A stretch of DNA of 64,000 bases, taken from the NCBI GenBank assembly GCA_903642265.1, contig CAHJWN010000001.1, positions 98,927 through 162,926 of the forward strand, read 5' to 3'. The notes below the pieces were generated by a model. The model did no database searches and was not told where the DNA came from. It was given only the letters and a program-made list of their open reading frames with translations. Every line of letters starts with the position of its first letter. Position 1 is the stretch's first letter. This DNA is from Acidobacteriaceae bacterium. GTDB lineage: Bacteria > Acidobacteriota > Terriglobia > Terriglobales > Acidobacteriaceae. Below are positions 24,859 through 35,052 of this stretch, piece after piece. The position numbers were made by a program, and so were the translations under genes.

Positions 24859-27800
24859 ATGCTCCTGCTCCAGAAACTATGTCTTGCGACCGCGATCGCC
24901 TGCCTTGCTGCGCCTCTGATCACCGCACAAAGTGCAACTCAGCCGCACCGTGGCTACTACACTGACCCTGCGTTGCATGGCGATACGCTCATCTTTACTT
25001 CTGAGGGCGATCTCTGGTCGGTTTCGATACGCGGCGGCGCAGCGCATCGGCTTACTTCCGGAACCGGCATTGAGACCGGCGCGAAGCTGTCTCCTGATGG
25101 AGAGACTGTTGCCTTCCGCGCACAGTACGAAGGTCCGTCGGAGGTCTATACGATCCCTGTCGGCGGTGGTATGCCACAGCGCAGGACGTGGGATGGCGAC
25201 GCATCCCCCGCGGGCTGGAGTCCCGATGGGCGCCTCATCGTCAATACCAACCGATACTCCACGCTGCCCGACAATCAGCTCCTGCTGGTGGACAGTCATG
25301 GCGAACGGGAGTTCATCCCGCTCGCTACAGCTTCGCAGGCTGTGTACTCAGCCGATGGCAAGACTCTCTTCTTTACCCGCTCCCACCGGCAATGGAGTGA
25401 AACCAAGCGTTACAAAGGGGGCTGGGCAGAGAACATCTGGCGCTTCGACGGCCACTCCGAAGCCACCCCGTTGACCGCCGATTACACGGGAACCTCACAT
25501 GCACCCATGTACTCGAACGGCCGAGTTTACTTCCTCTCCGATCGCGACGGCGTCATGAATGTGTTCTCCATGGACGAGCAGGGGCATGACCTTAAGCAGT
25601 TGAGCCACCAGCGCAAGTTCGATGTTCAATCGGCTACCGTGTCGGACGGCCATATTATCTATTCTTCCGGCGCCGATCTGTGGGCGCTCGATCCTGCTTC
25701 GGGCCATGAAGAAGTTCTGCCGATCACCCTTGTCTCGGACTTCGATCAACTGCGTGAGCACTGGGTCACCAAGCCCATGCAGTACGTCAGTTCCGCGCAC
25801 CTGGCGCCTGATGGCAGCGCAGCTGTCTTTACGGCACGCGGACAGGTCTTCGCACTAGCGCCGAAGAACGGTCGCATTGTTAAGATCGCTGCGGAGTCCG
25901 CAACACGTTTCCGTGACGCCCGGTATCTGCCCGATGGCAAAAGTATTCTGACCCTCTCCACTCAAAGCGGCGAGACAGAATTCTGGAAGTACCCGGCCAA
26001 TGGGCAGGTCACACCGGACACCAGGCCGGAGGAGTGGACGAAGGACGCCAAGGTGCTGCGATGGGACGGCATCACCTCACCTGATGGCCACTATCTCGCA
26101 AACTACGACAAGGACCAGCAACTCTGGGTCTTCGACACCAGGACAAAGCAGAACAAGCTGATCCGCCAATCCATGACGGGCGATTTCGGCGACCTCTCCT
26201 GGTCACCCGATAGCCGCTGGTTGACTTTCGTTGAAGGCGCCACGAACCAGTTCTCGCAGATCAAGCTGCTTGAGATATCGACGGGCAAGATCGAGACCCT
26301 TACCTCTGACCGCTTCAACAGCATGAGTCCGATCTGGAGCTCCGATGGTAAATGGCTTTACTTCCTTTCAGATCGCAACCTGAAGACGACCGTGCAGTCG
26401 CCATGGGGACCGCGTCAACCCGCTCCGCACTTCGATCGCACGGTACGCGTCTACCAGCTTGCACTCACAGCCGGATTGCGTTCCCCGTTCCTGCCACCGG
26501 ACGAACTCCATCCTGAAAAGGATGCGGAAAAGGACAAGGCAGAGAAAGAGAAGCGGGAGAAGAAGGACGAGCAAGCGAAGAAGGACAAGGGGAAGGCAGT
26601 CGATAAGGCGGGCAAGGACAGCAAGACCATCGCAGACGAGAAAGCAGATGCGGAAAAGAGTAAGGATAACGATAAGAAGAGCGCTGAGATACCGGAGGTC
26701 AAGATTGACCTGGCAGGCATCCAGACGCGCCTTACTGAAGTTCCTGCCGCGCCGGGGAACTACTACTCGCTGCAGGCGGCGGAGAAGCGCCTTTGCTGGC
26801 TAAGCGCGACGGACGAAGCGGATGCGAAGTCTGCCTTGCAGTGTCTGGATGTAGACAATAAGGGCGACGAACCGGACACCGTGATGGGCGAAGTCGGCAG
26901 CTACGAGATCTCGCTTGATCGCAAGAAGCTGCTGCTGCACAAGGGCGAGGACTTCTGGATCTTGGACTCCGATGTGAAAGGCGCCGGTCTCAGCGACGCA
27001 AAAGTGCTGGCGAAGGCGCATATCGATTTCTCCCATTGGACCTTCTCGACAACGCCGCAGGCGGAATACCACGGCTTGTTCCTCGATGCGTGGCGCCTGG
27101 AACGCGACTACTTTTATGACCGGCACATGCAGGGCGTCGATTGGACGGGCATGCGCGACCGCTACCTGCCGCTCGTAGAACGCGTTTCCACCCGCGAAGA
27201 ACTCAATAACGTCATCGCGCAGATGGTCTCGGAACTTTCTGCGCTGCACACATTCGTTCAAGGCGGCGACGCTCGCAAGCCAGCGAATAATGTGGACCTT
27301 GCCGCGCTGGGCGCGCGACTTCATCGTGACGACAAGGCCGGCGGCTACGTCGTTGAGCATGTCTATGAATATGATCCGGACCTGCCGGGCCAAGCCCCGC
27401 CCCTCGCGCGGCCTGAATCCTTTGTTCGTGATGGTGAGGTCATCACTTCAATCGACGGTACAGATCTTCTGAGCGTGCAGGATGAGCGGGAGTTGCTGCG
27501 GGGTAAGGTGGGCGTGCCTGTGCTGTTGCATATCAAACCAGTCTCCGGCGATGGTCGCAATGTTCTGGTCAAGCCGGTGTCTGCTCGCGATGATGAGAAC
27601 CTCCGTTACAACGAATGGGAGTACACACGGCGCACCAAGGTCGAAGCAGCATCAGCCAGCAGCATTGGCTATGTTCACCTGCGCGCCATGGGGTCCGATG
27701 ACATTGAACAATGGGCGCGCGATTACTACCCTGTCTTCAAACGGCAGGGACTCGTGATCGACGTGCGCCACAACCAGGGCGGCAATATTGATTCATGGCT

Positions 27801-28269
27801 TCTGAGTACGCTGCTTCGTAAGGCCTGGTTCTACTGGCAGCCACGGGTAGGCGAATCCGACTGGAACATGCAGGGGGCCTTCCGGGGACACATCGTCGTG
27901 CTCACCGATGCTGAGACTGCGTCTGATGGCGAAGCCTTCGCCGAGGGCTTCAAGCGCTTTCAGATGGGCAAGATCATCGGAACCCGAACCTGGGGTGGAG
28001 AGATCTGGCTCAGCGGCGGCAACGTTCAGGCGGATGGCGGTGTAGCCACCGCGGCTGAGACCGGCGTCTATGGACCGGAAGGAAAATGGCTGATTGAAGG
28101 CCACGGCGTCGATCCGGATATCACGGTCGACAATCTCCCACACTTGACTTTCTCCGGCAACGACGCACAACTTGAGGCAGCCATCGATCTGCTCAAGCAG
28201 CAGATCAGAGCCGATCCACGGCCTGCCCCTCCTGCTCCGCCCTACCCGGATAAGTCATTCAAGAACTGA
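24859..28269 (+). CDS. Secreted tricorn-like S41 protease with PDZ domain
   Basis: ATG 24859 gives a signal peptide (MLLLQKLCLATAIACLAAPL...) and has GAGAGGG 11 bases upstream; the longer frame starting beside the tRNA is not supported. The N-terminal 600 residues are WD40/PD40-like beta-propeller blades (repeated SPDGKWLYF / SPDSRWLTF type motifs) as in tricorn and TolB. A strongly charged Lys/Glu/Asp segment of about 65 residues at 26508-26700 interrupts the second half. It is followed by the tricorn C1 helical domain (WRLERDYFYDRHMQGVDW), a PDZ domain and the S41 core. The putative nucleophile is Ser1022 in TASDGEAFAEGF, with oxyanion region RHNQGGNID upstream. Family members act on peptides or misfolded proteins. 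The Lys/Glu insert is unusual. Confidence 0.93.
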   Translation: MLLLQKLCLATAIACLAAPLITAQSATQPHRGYYTDPALHGDTLIFTSEGDLWSVSIRGGAAHRLTSGTGIETGAKLSPDGETVAFRAQYEGPSEVYTIPVGGGMPQRRTWDGDASPAGWSPDGRLIVNTNRYSTLPDNQLLLVDSHGEREFIPLATASQAVYSADGKTLFFTRSHRQWSETKRYKGGWAENIWRFDGHSEATPLTADYTGTSHAPMYSNGRVYFLSDRDGVMNVFSMDEQGHDLKQLSHQRKFDVQSATVSDGHIIYSSGADLWALDPASGHEEVLPITLVSDFDQLREHWVTKPMQYVSSAHLAPDGSAAVFTARGQVFALAPKNGRIVKIAAESATRFRDARYLPDGKSILTLSTQSGETEFWKYPANGQVTPDTRPEEWTKDAKVLRWDGITSPDGHYLANYDKDQQLWVFDTRTKQNKLIRQSMTGDFGDLSWSPDSRWLTFVEGATNQFSQIKLLEISTGKIETLTSDRFNSMSPIWSSDGKWLYFLSDRNLKTTVQSPWGPRQPAPHFDRTVRVYQLALTAGLRSPFLPPDELHPEKDAEKDKAEKEKREKKDEQAKKDKGKAVDKAGKDSKTIADEKADAEKSKDNDKKSAEIPEVKIDLAGIQTRLTEVPAAPGNYYSLQAAEKRLCWLSATDEADAKSALQCLDVDNKGDEPDTVMGEVGSYEISLDRKKLLLHKGEDFWILDSDVKGAGLSDAKVLAKAHIDFSHWTFSTTPQAEYHGLFLDAWRLERDYFYDRHMQGVDWTGMRDRYLPLVERVSTREELNNVIAQMVSELSALHTFVQGGDARKPANNVDLAALGARLHRDDKAGGYVVEHVYEYDPDLPGQAPPLARPESFVRDGEVITSIDGTDLLSVQDERELLRGKVGVPVLLHIKPVSGDGRNVLVKPVSARDDENLRYNEWEYTRRTKVEAASASSIGYVHLRAMGSDDIEQWARDYYPVFKRQGLVIDVRHNQGGNIDSWLLSTLLRKAWFYWQPRVGESDWNMQGAFRGHIVVLTDAETASDGEAFAEGFKRFQMGKIIGTRTWGGEIWLSGGNVQADGGVATAAETGVYGPEGKWLIEGHGVDPDITVDNLPHLTFSGNDAQLEAAIDLLKQQIRADPRPAPPAPPYPDKSFKN

Positions 28270-28362
28270 GTTCAAACCGCAGCAAACTGTGATATCCCAA
28301 ACCTGCTAACCTGCCGCTGGTAGCGGTATTGCCATGACGGGCAGCGAAACCGGATAGTGTGC

Positions 28363-30201
28363 ATGCAGCGTGAGAAGCGGGTGAACCCTCGACGCGTTTA
28401 CAACAGGTGCCTGGCAGCCCTGCTGGTCTGCGCCTGGACACCTGCTGTTGCGGCGCACGCACAAGCAATTTCGCCCTCCGACGCAGCGCCCGTCCGTATG
28501 CACGGCGTTGTTCTGAACGCTATAACGCAGGCGCCCATCCGGCGAGCTCTGGTTACAACTCTCGACCAGCACATGGCCGTGATGACCGACGACAAAGGCA
28601 GGTTCGAATTCGAGGCCAGAGTACCGGCCAACTCTGCTCCCGCAGACGACGGGGCTGGGTCTAGATCTTTCACCAGCGATGTTTTTCTAACTGTGCGAAA
28701 ACCGGGCTATCTCGCGGACCAGAGGCCAGTGGATGTGCCACTCAGCGGTCAGAATGCCCTCAAGGCAGAGCTGCTGCTCCACCTGATGCCGGAGGCGATG
28801 ATCGCCGGAACAGTGTCTACCGACAATGCCGAATCCATTTCTGGCCTGAATGTACTTTTGCTCTCCCGGCAGGTGCAGGACGGGAGGGCAATCTGGATGC
28901 AGGTGCAAACACTGCAGGTGGATGCTCATGGAAGGTTCAGGTTTGGCGCACTGGTGCCGGGTCAGTACAAGGTGGAAACGGCGGAGTGGATCGAGCGGTT
29001 GGGGCAGTTGATGCTGCCTGGCGATAAGCCCCTGCTTGGTTTTCCGCCGCAGGCTTATCCCAACGGAACCAGCCCGGCAACCGCTGAGATCATTCATCTC
29101 GGTGGTGGTCAGAGTATCGTGGCCGACCTGACCCTGAGGGCCGTGCCGTACTACACAGTCGATATTCCACTGCTGAACAACACTGCGGCGAGCGTCGTCG
29201 GAGTCTCCGTTTCTAAGGAGAATGGCAGCAGGTTCTCGCTGGGCTTTAGCGGGCAACCACCGCATGTCGAGGGTTTCCTTCCGGATGGCAGCTACCACGT
29301 CACCGTCACCCAGAGTGGGGGTCCGGACCAGCAGGGCGCGCTGCAAAGCATATTGACTGGCACTCAGGAACTGACCATTGCAGGCAAGCCTGTGCATGGC
29401 CCGCCGATCACCTGCATGCGCGGCGCCTCTGTCCCGATCCACGTTCGCGAGGAATACACCGGGCCGGATCCTAACGAACAAAACAACACCGGCAGTTCAC
29501 CCCCGCCGTCGCAGGTCGTACAGGAGGATCCCGCGCCACCAGGTGGAGTCGTCGGGGGTTCGATCAACGTGACAGGCCAGGCGCAGGAAGTCGTGTTGCC
29601 TCCACCGCACTCAGTAGATGTATCGCTCACGCCCGCGGATGAAACCAGCGGCATGGTTGCGGGAAATCAGGTGGATCAACCCGGCGGCAAAGGATCGTCG
29701 ATTGAGAATGTGTTTCCGGGCAAGTACACCGTGCAGGCGAACGCGCGCCGGGGATACATTGCATCGCTCACCGCCAATGGCGTAAACCTGCTGCGCGAAC
29801 CTCTGGTGATTCAAGCCGGATCAGGTGCTCCCGCCATGGAGATCGTAGTGCGGGATGATTTTGCGACCATAACCGGGACTGTCTCAACGTCAGGGGCGAA
29901 AGGGGTTTTGTCCGCCCCGCTGCTTGTGATGGCGTTTCCACTGGATGAAAACTCCACCCGGCCCAATGGCGGCATTGTCGAAGGAGGCAGATTCAGCATT
30001 CCGAATGCGGTGCCTGGAAAGTATTTCCTGCTCGCGGTTTCTGGGCAGGCGCTCAACCTGGAGTATCGCAGCAAGGAAGCGATGATGGCTTATGAGTCGA
30101 AGGGCATGATCGTAGATATTGCACCAAGGCAAACGCTGACTATTGAACTTAAGAGTGCGATCACGTCCAACGACTGGGCCGGGCAGGCGGCATCCGATTG
30201 A
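28363..30201 (+). CDS. Secreted carboxypeptidase-regulatory-like domain protein (first of a pair)
   Basis: ATG 28363 is used (GTG 28357 also possible), giving a signal peptide ending near AHAQ. The first domain is a carboxypeptidase-regulatory-like (Cna-B/transthyretin-like) fold: VRMHGVVLNAITQAPIRRAL followed by DDKGRFEFEARVP, the typical strand order with Gly-x-Phe-x-Phe. Further beta-sandwich domains follow (AMIAGTVSTDNAESISGLNV, GRFRFGALVPGQYKV, IENVFPGKYTVQANARRGYI, GRFSIPNAVPGKYFLLAVSG). A Pro-rich linker at about 380-400 contains repeated Pro-Pro. No catalytic residues are seen; such domains mediate binding or anchoring at the surface. The stop overlaps the next gene, a related protein, by TTGA. 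Confidence 0.82.
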   Translation: MQREKRVNPRRVYNRCLAALLVCAWTPAVAAHAQAISPSDAAPVRMHGVVLNAITQAPIRRALVTTLDQHMAVMTDDKGRFEFEARVPANSAPADDGAGSRSFTSDVFLTVRKPGYLADQRPVDVPLSGQNALKAELLLHLMPEAMIAGTVSTDNAESISGLNVLLLSRQVQDGRAIWMQVQTLQVDAHGRFRFGALVPGQYKVETAEWIERLGQLMLPGDKPLLGFPPQAYPNGTSPATAEIIHLGGGQSIVADLTLRAVPYYTVDIPLLNNTAASVVGVSVSKENGSRFSLGFSGQPPHVEGFLPDGSYHVTVTQSGGPDQQGALQSILTGTQELTIAGKPVHGPPITCMRGASVPIHVREEYTGPDPNEQNNTGSSPPPSQVVQEDPAPPGGVVGGSINVTGQAQEVVLPPPHSVDVSLTPADETSGMVAGNQVDQPGGKGSSIENVFPGKYTVQANARRGYIASLTANGVNLLREPLVIQAGSGAPAMEIVVRDDFATITGTVSTSGAKGVLSAPLLVMAFPLDENSTRPNGGIVEGGRFSIPNAVPGKYFLLAVSGQALNLEYRSKEAMMAYESKGMIVDIAPRQTLTIELKSAITSNDWAGQAASD

Positions 30202-31868
30202 TCGGCCGCCGCCGCTTCCATTACAAGCTCCAGAAGACTCCTCTGGAACTGTTGCTTGTTGTGCTTCTGTTCGCGTGCAGCATGTTGGGCCAGCAAAGCC
30301 CCGGCGTTCTAGAGAAGGCGCACTCTCGCATTGCAGGACACGTCCTCAGCGCGGCGGATGGTCATAAAATTAGCGGGGCTACCGTGTCGATCAGCAACGT
30401 ACAAGGCGGCGCTCTCGTCGCGTCTGTGCTCTCCGGGGACGACGGTGCCTTCGTCTTTCAGGATCTTTCGCCAGGCAAGTATTCGTTGTCTGGACAGCGG
30501 AGGGGCTTTATCGGCGCAAGTTACGAAGAACATGACCAGTTTTCGTCGGCGATTGTGACTGGATCTGGTCTGGATACGACGAAGCTGGTGCTACAGCTGG
30601 AGCCGGAAGCTACGATACTTGGCCGGGTGCTGGATGAAGATGGCGAGTTGGTTCGAGGCGCACAGGTGACGCTCTACCGCGAGGGCTATGCGACGGGGAA
30701 GAAGCAGGTCAAGGCCTACACGGTGACGCAAACGGACTCTTTCGGCGAATTCGCTTTAAGCCAGTTGCGGTCCGGCCGCTATTTCGTTGCAGTCAGAGCG
30801 ACGCCCTGGTACGCCGTCGCTGCTGCACCCATCGACCCGCAGTCGCCGATCTTGACGGGAGTCGACCCGGCACTCGATGTTGCCTACCCGCTTACGTTCA
30901 ATGGCGATGTCACACAGTCGGACGATGCCGTGGCTATCGTTCTCAAGGCCGGAAACCAGATACGGACCGACGTACATCTGTCCCCCGTACCGGCGCTGAA
31001 GATTTCATTCAGGAGTTCCCCTGATGGTCCGGGCGGCAGACTGGTCAGCCTGCAAACGCCCGTCTTCGGCGGATTTGAGCAATTGCCAGCGCAGCTGCAA
31101 TCATCTCCCGATGGGGCAAGCCAGATAGTAGGTCTGGGACCTGCGACATACAGGTTCGAGACTTTCGATCCAAGCGTTGGAAATAAGTCGCAGATGGGGG
31201 AACTGGACCTCGCTGGAGGATCAGTTGAGATCGGTCCCCTAGGCAGCGTGGCGGAGGGCTCGATGCAAATAACGGTTGTGGTGGACAGTGGCGAGAAGCC
31301 GCCGGCGCAAACGATTGTCGCACTTCTCGGCACACATCCGGGCCCTGATCAGAGACAGATGCTGGACGTGAACGGTGCAGTGACCTTTCGCGGAGTACCA
31401 CCCGACGACTACCATTTCCTGATCTTTGGAGGCGGCCACACCTGGCAGACAGTACAGGTCGCAGAGGGAGACAAGCCTCTGAACCAGGACCATCGCCAAC
31501 TTGCTGCCGGCGAATCAGCGTCTCTCAAGCTGGTCATTGCCAGCACCGCGAAAGCAGTGGAAGGCCTTGCCGTGCGCGACGGCAAGCCGTTCTCGGGAGC
31601 CATGATCGTGCTGGTACCGGTCGACGCGATGGCGAATACCGATCTGTTTCGAAGAGATCAGAGTGACCAGGACGGCACCTTCTCCCTACCTGATGTAGCT
31701 GCGGGCCGCTACATTCTTATCGCGGTTGAGAACGGATGGAAGCTGGAGTGGGGAAGGCCGGAGGTGCTCTCTCCCTTTCTTGCCCAGGGACTAGCAGTTC
31801 AGGTGCTGCCTACAGAGCGTAAAACACTCCATCTGGCCAGTCCCGTTGCCGTCCAGGCTCATCCGTAA
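30198..31868 (+). CDS. Secreted carboxypeptidase-regulatory-like domain protein (second of a pair)
   Basis: TTG start inside the stop of the preceding paralogue. A basic N-terminus and signal peptide (about 14-33, TPLELLLVVLLFACSMLGQQ) lead to a carboxypeptidase-regulatory-like domain (ISGATVSISNVQGG, then GAFVFQDLSPGKYSLSGQRR). A second such unit begins ATILGRVLDEDGELVRGAQV and ends GEFALSQLRSGRYFVAVRAT. Two less conserved beta domains follow, and a third good unit lies at the C-terminus (GAMIVLVPVD, then GTFSLPDVAAGRYILIAVEN). The domain order resembles its neighbour, so the pair likely arose by old duplication and works together, perhaps at the outer surface. No enzyme motif. The start codon and overlap suggest lower, coupled expression. 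Confidence 0.8.
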   Translation: MIGRRRFHYKLQKTPLELLLVVLLFACSMLGQQSPGVLEKAHSRIAGHVLSAADGHKISGATVSISNVQGGALVASVLSGDDGAFVFQDLSPGKYSLSGQRRGFIGASYEEHDQFSSAIVTGSGLDTTKLVLQLEPEATILGRVLDEDGELVRGAQVTLYREGYATGKKQVKAYTVTQTDSFGEFALSQLRSGRYFVAVRATPWYAVAAAPIDPQSPILTGVDPALDVAYPLTFNGDVTQSDDAVAIVLKAGNQIRTDVHLSPVPALKISFRSSPDGPGGRLVSLQTPVFGGFEQLPAQLQSSPDGASQIVGLGPATYRFETFDPSVGNKSQMGELDLAGGSVEIGPLGSVAEGSMQITVVVDSGEKPPAQTIVALLGTHPGPDQRQMLDVNGAVTFRGVPPDDYHFLIFGGGHTWQTVQVAEGDKPLNQDHRQLAAGESASLKLVIASTAKAVEGLAVRDGKPFSGAMIVLVPVDAMANTDLFRRDQSDQDGTFSLPDVAAGRYILIAVENGWKLEWGRPEVLSPFLAQGLAVQVLPTERKTLHLASPVAVQAHP

Positions 31869-32038
31869 GCTGCCGAGGGCTTCCGTCCTCTGGATTCGGA
31901 TAAAGCTGGAGAGGACGCTGCCAAGATCTCGCGGAACGTTTGATCCCACCCAACTGCCCATATGCGGGACATCGCCTCAGAATGCCGCCCTGTAGAATCG
32001 CTATCGCGACTGCTTCCTTGAGGCAAGCGGAGGGATCA

Positions 32039-34888
32039 GTGCCAGACTTTATCGACTCATCAGACTATCTAAACCCAAAGCGCCCCAGACTTCGACCGCG
32101 TTACATCATCTTTGCCGCACTTCTGTTCGCCCTTTGGATAGTCGCCCGGATCGCGCTCTCTGGCTGGGTCGATCTGCTCTGGTTCAAGTCTCTGGGGTAC
32201 GGGGGCGTGTTCTGGAAGACTGTCGTCATCGAGTCTGCTGTCTTCCTGATCTCTGCGACGGCTACCTTCCTTGTACTCTATGGGGCCTTCTTCTTGATCC
32301 GCCGCTCTCATAGCGCGGACCTGCCAACGAAGCATGCCTTAGTCATTGGTGGCCAGCCGTTCAGCCTCTCTGTCGCTCCCGCTTTGCGAGTGATCTCGCT
32401 TGTCGCTTCGGTTGGCGTTGCGCTGCTTACCGGCCTCACGATGATGTCCGACTGGCCCATCCTCGCCCTTTTCTGGTATGCCCCTCACGCATCAGGCCCG
32501 ATCACCGACCCAATCTTCTCGCGGCCGCTGAACTTCTTCCTCTTCAGCCTTCCAGCGTGGCGCATGATCGATACCTGGCTCCTCACACTGGCCGTGGCGA
32601 CGTGTGCAGTTGCCGCTCTCTTCCTCGTTATCACCAGCGGCTCTCGCAGCCTGGGTGCTCGACGGCTCAGTCTTGCTCCCTCGCCATGGCGCGGACTTTC
32701 CTGCACGGCTGCGTTCCTGTTGCTTGTGCTCGCGATGACGGTGTTTGTCGAGCGGTTCGAACTGCTTCTCGACCACCATACCCTCTTCGACGGCATGAAT
32801 TACACCGATGCCCACATCACCTCGGGCGGCCTGCTGTTCGTCGCAATTGCCCTGGTGCTAGGAGCCATCATCGCCGCCGTGAACGCCTTTCGCGACTCCC
32901 GCGTTCTATGGATCGTCGCGTCCGCGCTGCCTGCCGTGCTGTGTTACGCGGTACTTACTGTCGTCGGCTGGTATGTTGCAAATTTCATTGTCAAACCCAA
33001 CCAGCTTGTTCGCGAAGAGCCGTACATCACTCACAACATCGAAATGACTCGTAAAGCGTATGGTCTGGACCGCTTTTCACAAAGCGAGTTTCCCGCCGAA
33101 GCGACGCTCGAAGCGGCCGATGCCAGTCACAATCAACCCACCCTCGAGAACATCCGGCTCTGGGACTGGCGCGCCCTGCAGGACACCCTTCGCCAGGTCC
33201 AGGAGATTCGAACCTACTACGACTTTCCCGACATCGACATCGATCGCTACACCCTAAACGGCAAGCTCAGCCAGGTGATGCTTGCCGTCCGCGAGCTCAA
33301 CGTCGATAAACTGCCGGTGAGCAGCCGCAACTGGATCAACGAGAAGCTTATCTACACGCATGGCTACGGCGTCACGATGAATCCGGTAAACGGGTTTACA
33401 CCGGAGGGCCTGCCAAACCTGCTCCTCAGCAACATGCCTGTTCAGAGCACCGTGCCGGAACTGAAGGTGACGCGCCCCGAACTCTACTTCGGCGAACTTA
33501 CCGACACCGATGTCTACGTTAAGACACGTCAGCAGGAGTTTGACTACCCACAGGGACAAGCGAACAACCTCACCTCGTACCAGGGAACCGGCGGCATTGT
33601 GCTTGGCGGCTTCCTGCGTCGCGTCGTGATTGCGTTCGATCGCGGCGACCTCGGCACGCTTCCCTTCTCCGACGACGTGACCCCGGAGAGCCGCTTGCTG
33701 ATGCACCGCAATATCCGTGACCGTATCGCCCGGATCGCGCCCTTTCTCACCTTTGATCAGGACCCGTACATGGTTGTCGGTGACGATGGCCGGCTTTCCT
33801 GGATCATTGACGCCTACACCACTTCGGACAGCTATCCTTATTCGACGCATTACGCATTGGGCGAAGAGCCGGTCAACTACATGCGTAACAGCGTCAAGGT
33901 CGTTATCGACGCCTACAACGGGACGACCACCTTCTACGCCTTCGACACCGAAGATCCCATACTCAACGCCTATCGCCGCATCTATCCGACGCTCTTTACT
34001 GATGCCTCGCAGATGCCTGCAGGCCTGCGCCGCCACGTTCGATATCCAGAGAGCATCTTCAATCTCCAGGCGGAGGTCTATGGGCTTTATCACATGACCC
34101 GGCCGGAGGTGTTCTTCAATCGCGAGGACCTCTGGACGGTCGCAACGGAGTCCACCAGCGACTCCAATGGGCAGCAGTCCGCGCTGCCGATGCAGCCGAA
34201 TTATGTTTTGATGAAGCTCCCTGGCGGCAGCCAGGAGGAGTTCGTTCAGATCCTGCCATTTACTCCGGCTAACCGCAACAACCTTATCGGCTGGATTGCC
34301 GGTCGCTCGGATGGCCAGGCCTACGGAACAACCGCCGTTTACAACTTCCCGAAGACACGCCTGATCGACGGGCCGCAGCAAATCGAGGCGCGCATCGACC
34401 AGAATGCGCAACTCTCCGGGCAGCTTACCCTTTGGAACCAGCAGGGCTCGCACGTTCTGCGCGGCAGCTTGCTGGTCATCCCTACAGGGCGGGCGCTTCT
34501 GTACGCCGAGCCGATCTACCTCCAGGCGCAGCAGAGCCCCATGCCGGAGCTCCGCCTCGTGGTCCTAGCCCTTCAAGACAAGCTGGCCTACGGCACCAAT
34601 TTCCAGTCGGCGCTTGCGGCGCTGTTTGGCGGCGAACCGTCATCGCTTACGGCGTCCGATACTCTTCAGCCCGCACAAAGCTCAACAGCCTCGTCGCAGG
34701 CCGCGCTGCCTTCATCGAGCCGATCGGCGAGCCAGATGCCGCCAGACCTGAACGCTCTGATCGGTGACGCAAGCAGGAACTTCGAGGACTATCAGCGACT
34801 CACCGCTGCAGGCAAGCTCGCTGAAGCAGGTCAGAAGCTCGAAGCCCTAAGGGCCGATCTTGCCAGGCTAAGCGCACGCAAGCAGTAG
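32039..34888 (+). CDS. UPF0182 family membrane protein
   Basis: GTG 32039 is chosen: GGAGGG at 32029-32034 sits five bases before it and the product then begins PDFIDSSDYLNP. The N-terminal 300 residues hold about seven transmembrane helices (YIIFAALLFALWIVARIALS, VFWKTVVIESAVFLI and so on), then a large extracytoplasmic domain of about 580 residues. Family landmarks include RPRLRPRYI before helix 1, NFIVKPNQLVREEPYI at the domain start, and ENIRLWDWRALQDT. The C-terminal Ser/Gln-rich linker leads to a short helix pair (LIGDASRNFEDYQRLTAAGK). Length (949) fits UPF0182. The function of the family is not established. Confidence 0.93.
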   Translation: MPDFIDSSDYLNPKRPRLRPRYIIFAALLFALWIVARIALSGWVDLLWFKSLGYGGVFWKTVVIESAVFLISATATFLVLYGAFFLIRRSHSADLPTKHALVIGGQPFSLSVAPALRVISLVASVGVALLTGLTMMSDWPILALFWYAPHASGPITDPIFSRPLNFFLFSLPAWRMIDTWLLTLAVATCAVAALFLVITSGSRSLGARRLSLAPSPWRGLSCTAAFLLLVLAMTVFVERFELLLDHHTLFDGMNYTDAHITSGGLLFVAIALVLGAIIAAVNAFRDSRVLWIVASALPAVLCYAVLTVVGWYVANFIVKPNQLVREEPYITHNIEMTRKAYGLDRFSQSEFPAEATLEAADASHNQPTLENIRLWDWRALQDTLRQVQEIRTYYDFPDIDIDRYTLNGKLSQVMLAVRELNVDKLPVSSRNWINEKLIYTHGYGVTMNPVNGFTPEGLPNLLLSNMPVQSTVPELKVTRPELYFGELTDTDVYVKTRQQEFDYPQGQANNLTSYQGTGGIVLGGFLRRVVIAFDRGDLGTLPFSDDVTPESRLLMHRNIRDRIARIAPFLTFDQDPYMVVGDDGRLSWIIDAYTTSDSYPYSTHYALGEEPVNYMRNSVKVVIDAYNGTTTFYAFDTEDPILNAYRRIYPTLFTDASQMPAGLRRHVRYPESIFNLQAEVYGLYHMTRPEVFFNREDLWTVATESTSDSNGQQSALPMQPNYVLMKLPGGSQEEFVQILPFTPANRNNLIGWIAGRSDGQAYGTTAVYNFPKTRLIDGPQQIEARIDQNAQLSGQLTLWNQQGSHVLRGSLLVIPTGRALLYAEPIYLQAQQSPMPELRLVVLALQDKLAYGTNFQSALAALFGGEPSSLTASDTLQPAQSSTASSQAALPSSSRSASQMPPDLNALIGDASRNFEDYQRLTAAGKLAEAGQKLEALRADLARLSARKQ

Positions 34889-34980
34889 CCCTGCTTGTTC
34901 AGCGCAGCAGGCTCGTAAGTTTTTTGCACCTACCGGTCCGAGCAGGCTGGAGTAGAGGTATGTCTGTACGCCTTTGGTGC

Positions 34981-35005
34981 GGAACATTGCAGCGCGTTTG
35001 CACGT
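34981..35005 (+). promoter_or_regulatory. ECF-type promoter (GGAAC-N17-CGT)
   Basis: GGAAC (34981-34985), a 17-base spacer and CGT (35003-35005), followed by AAAT, 48 bases before the ECF sigma start at 35053. This spacing and these elements match the general ECF promoter form and suggest that the sigma factor activates its own operon. There is no experimental support in the sequence itself. Confidence 0.5.
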
Positions 35006-35052
35006 AAATTGCTCACCGGCATTAACAATCCCGCACCTGCCGCGTCATCCTT

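Noticed and set aside
33254..34453. 399-residue minus-strand frame
   Set aside because: Antisense to UPF0182, whose coding pattern is clear; the product shows no recognisable family.
34889..34930. Intrinsic terminator after UPF0182 (CCTGCT / AGCAGG stem then TTTTTT)
   Set aside because: The six-base stem is separated from the T-run by about eight bases, which makes termination doubtful.
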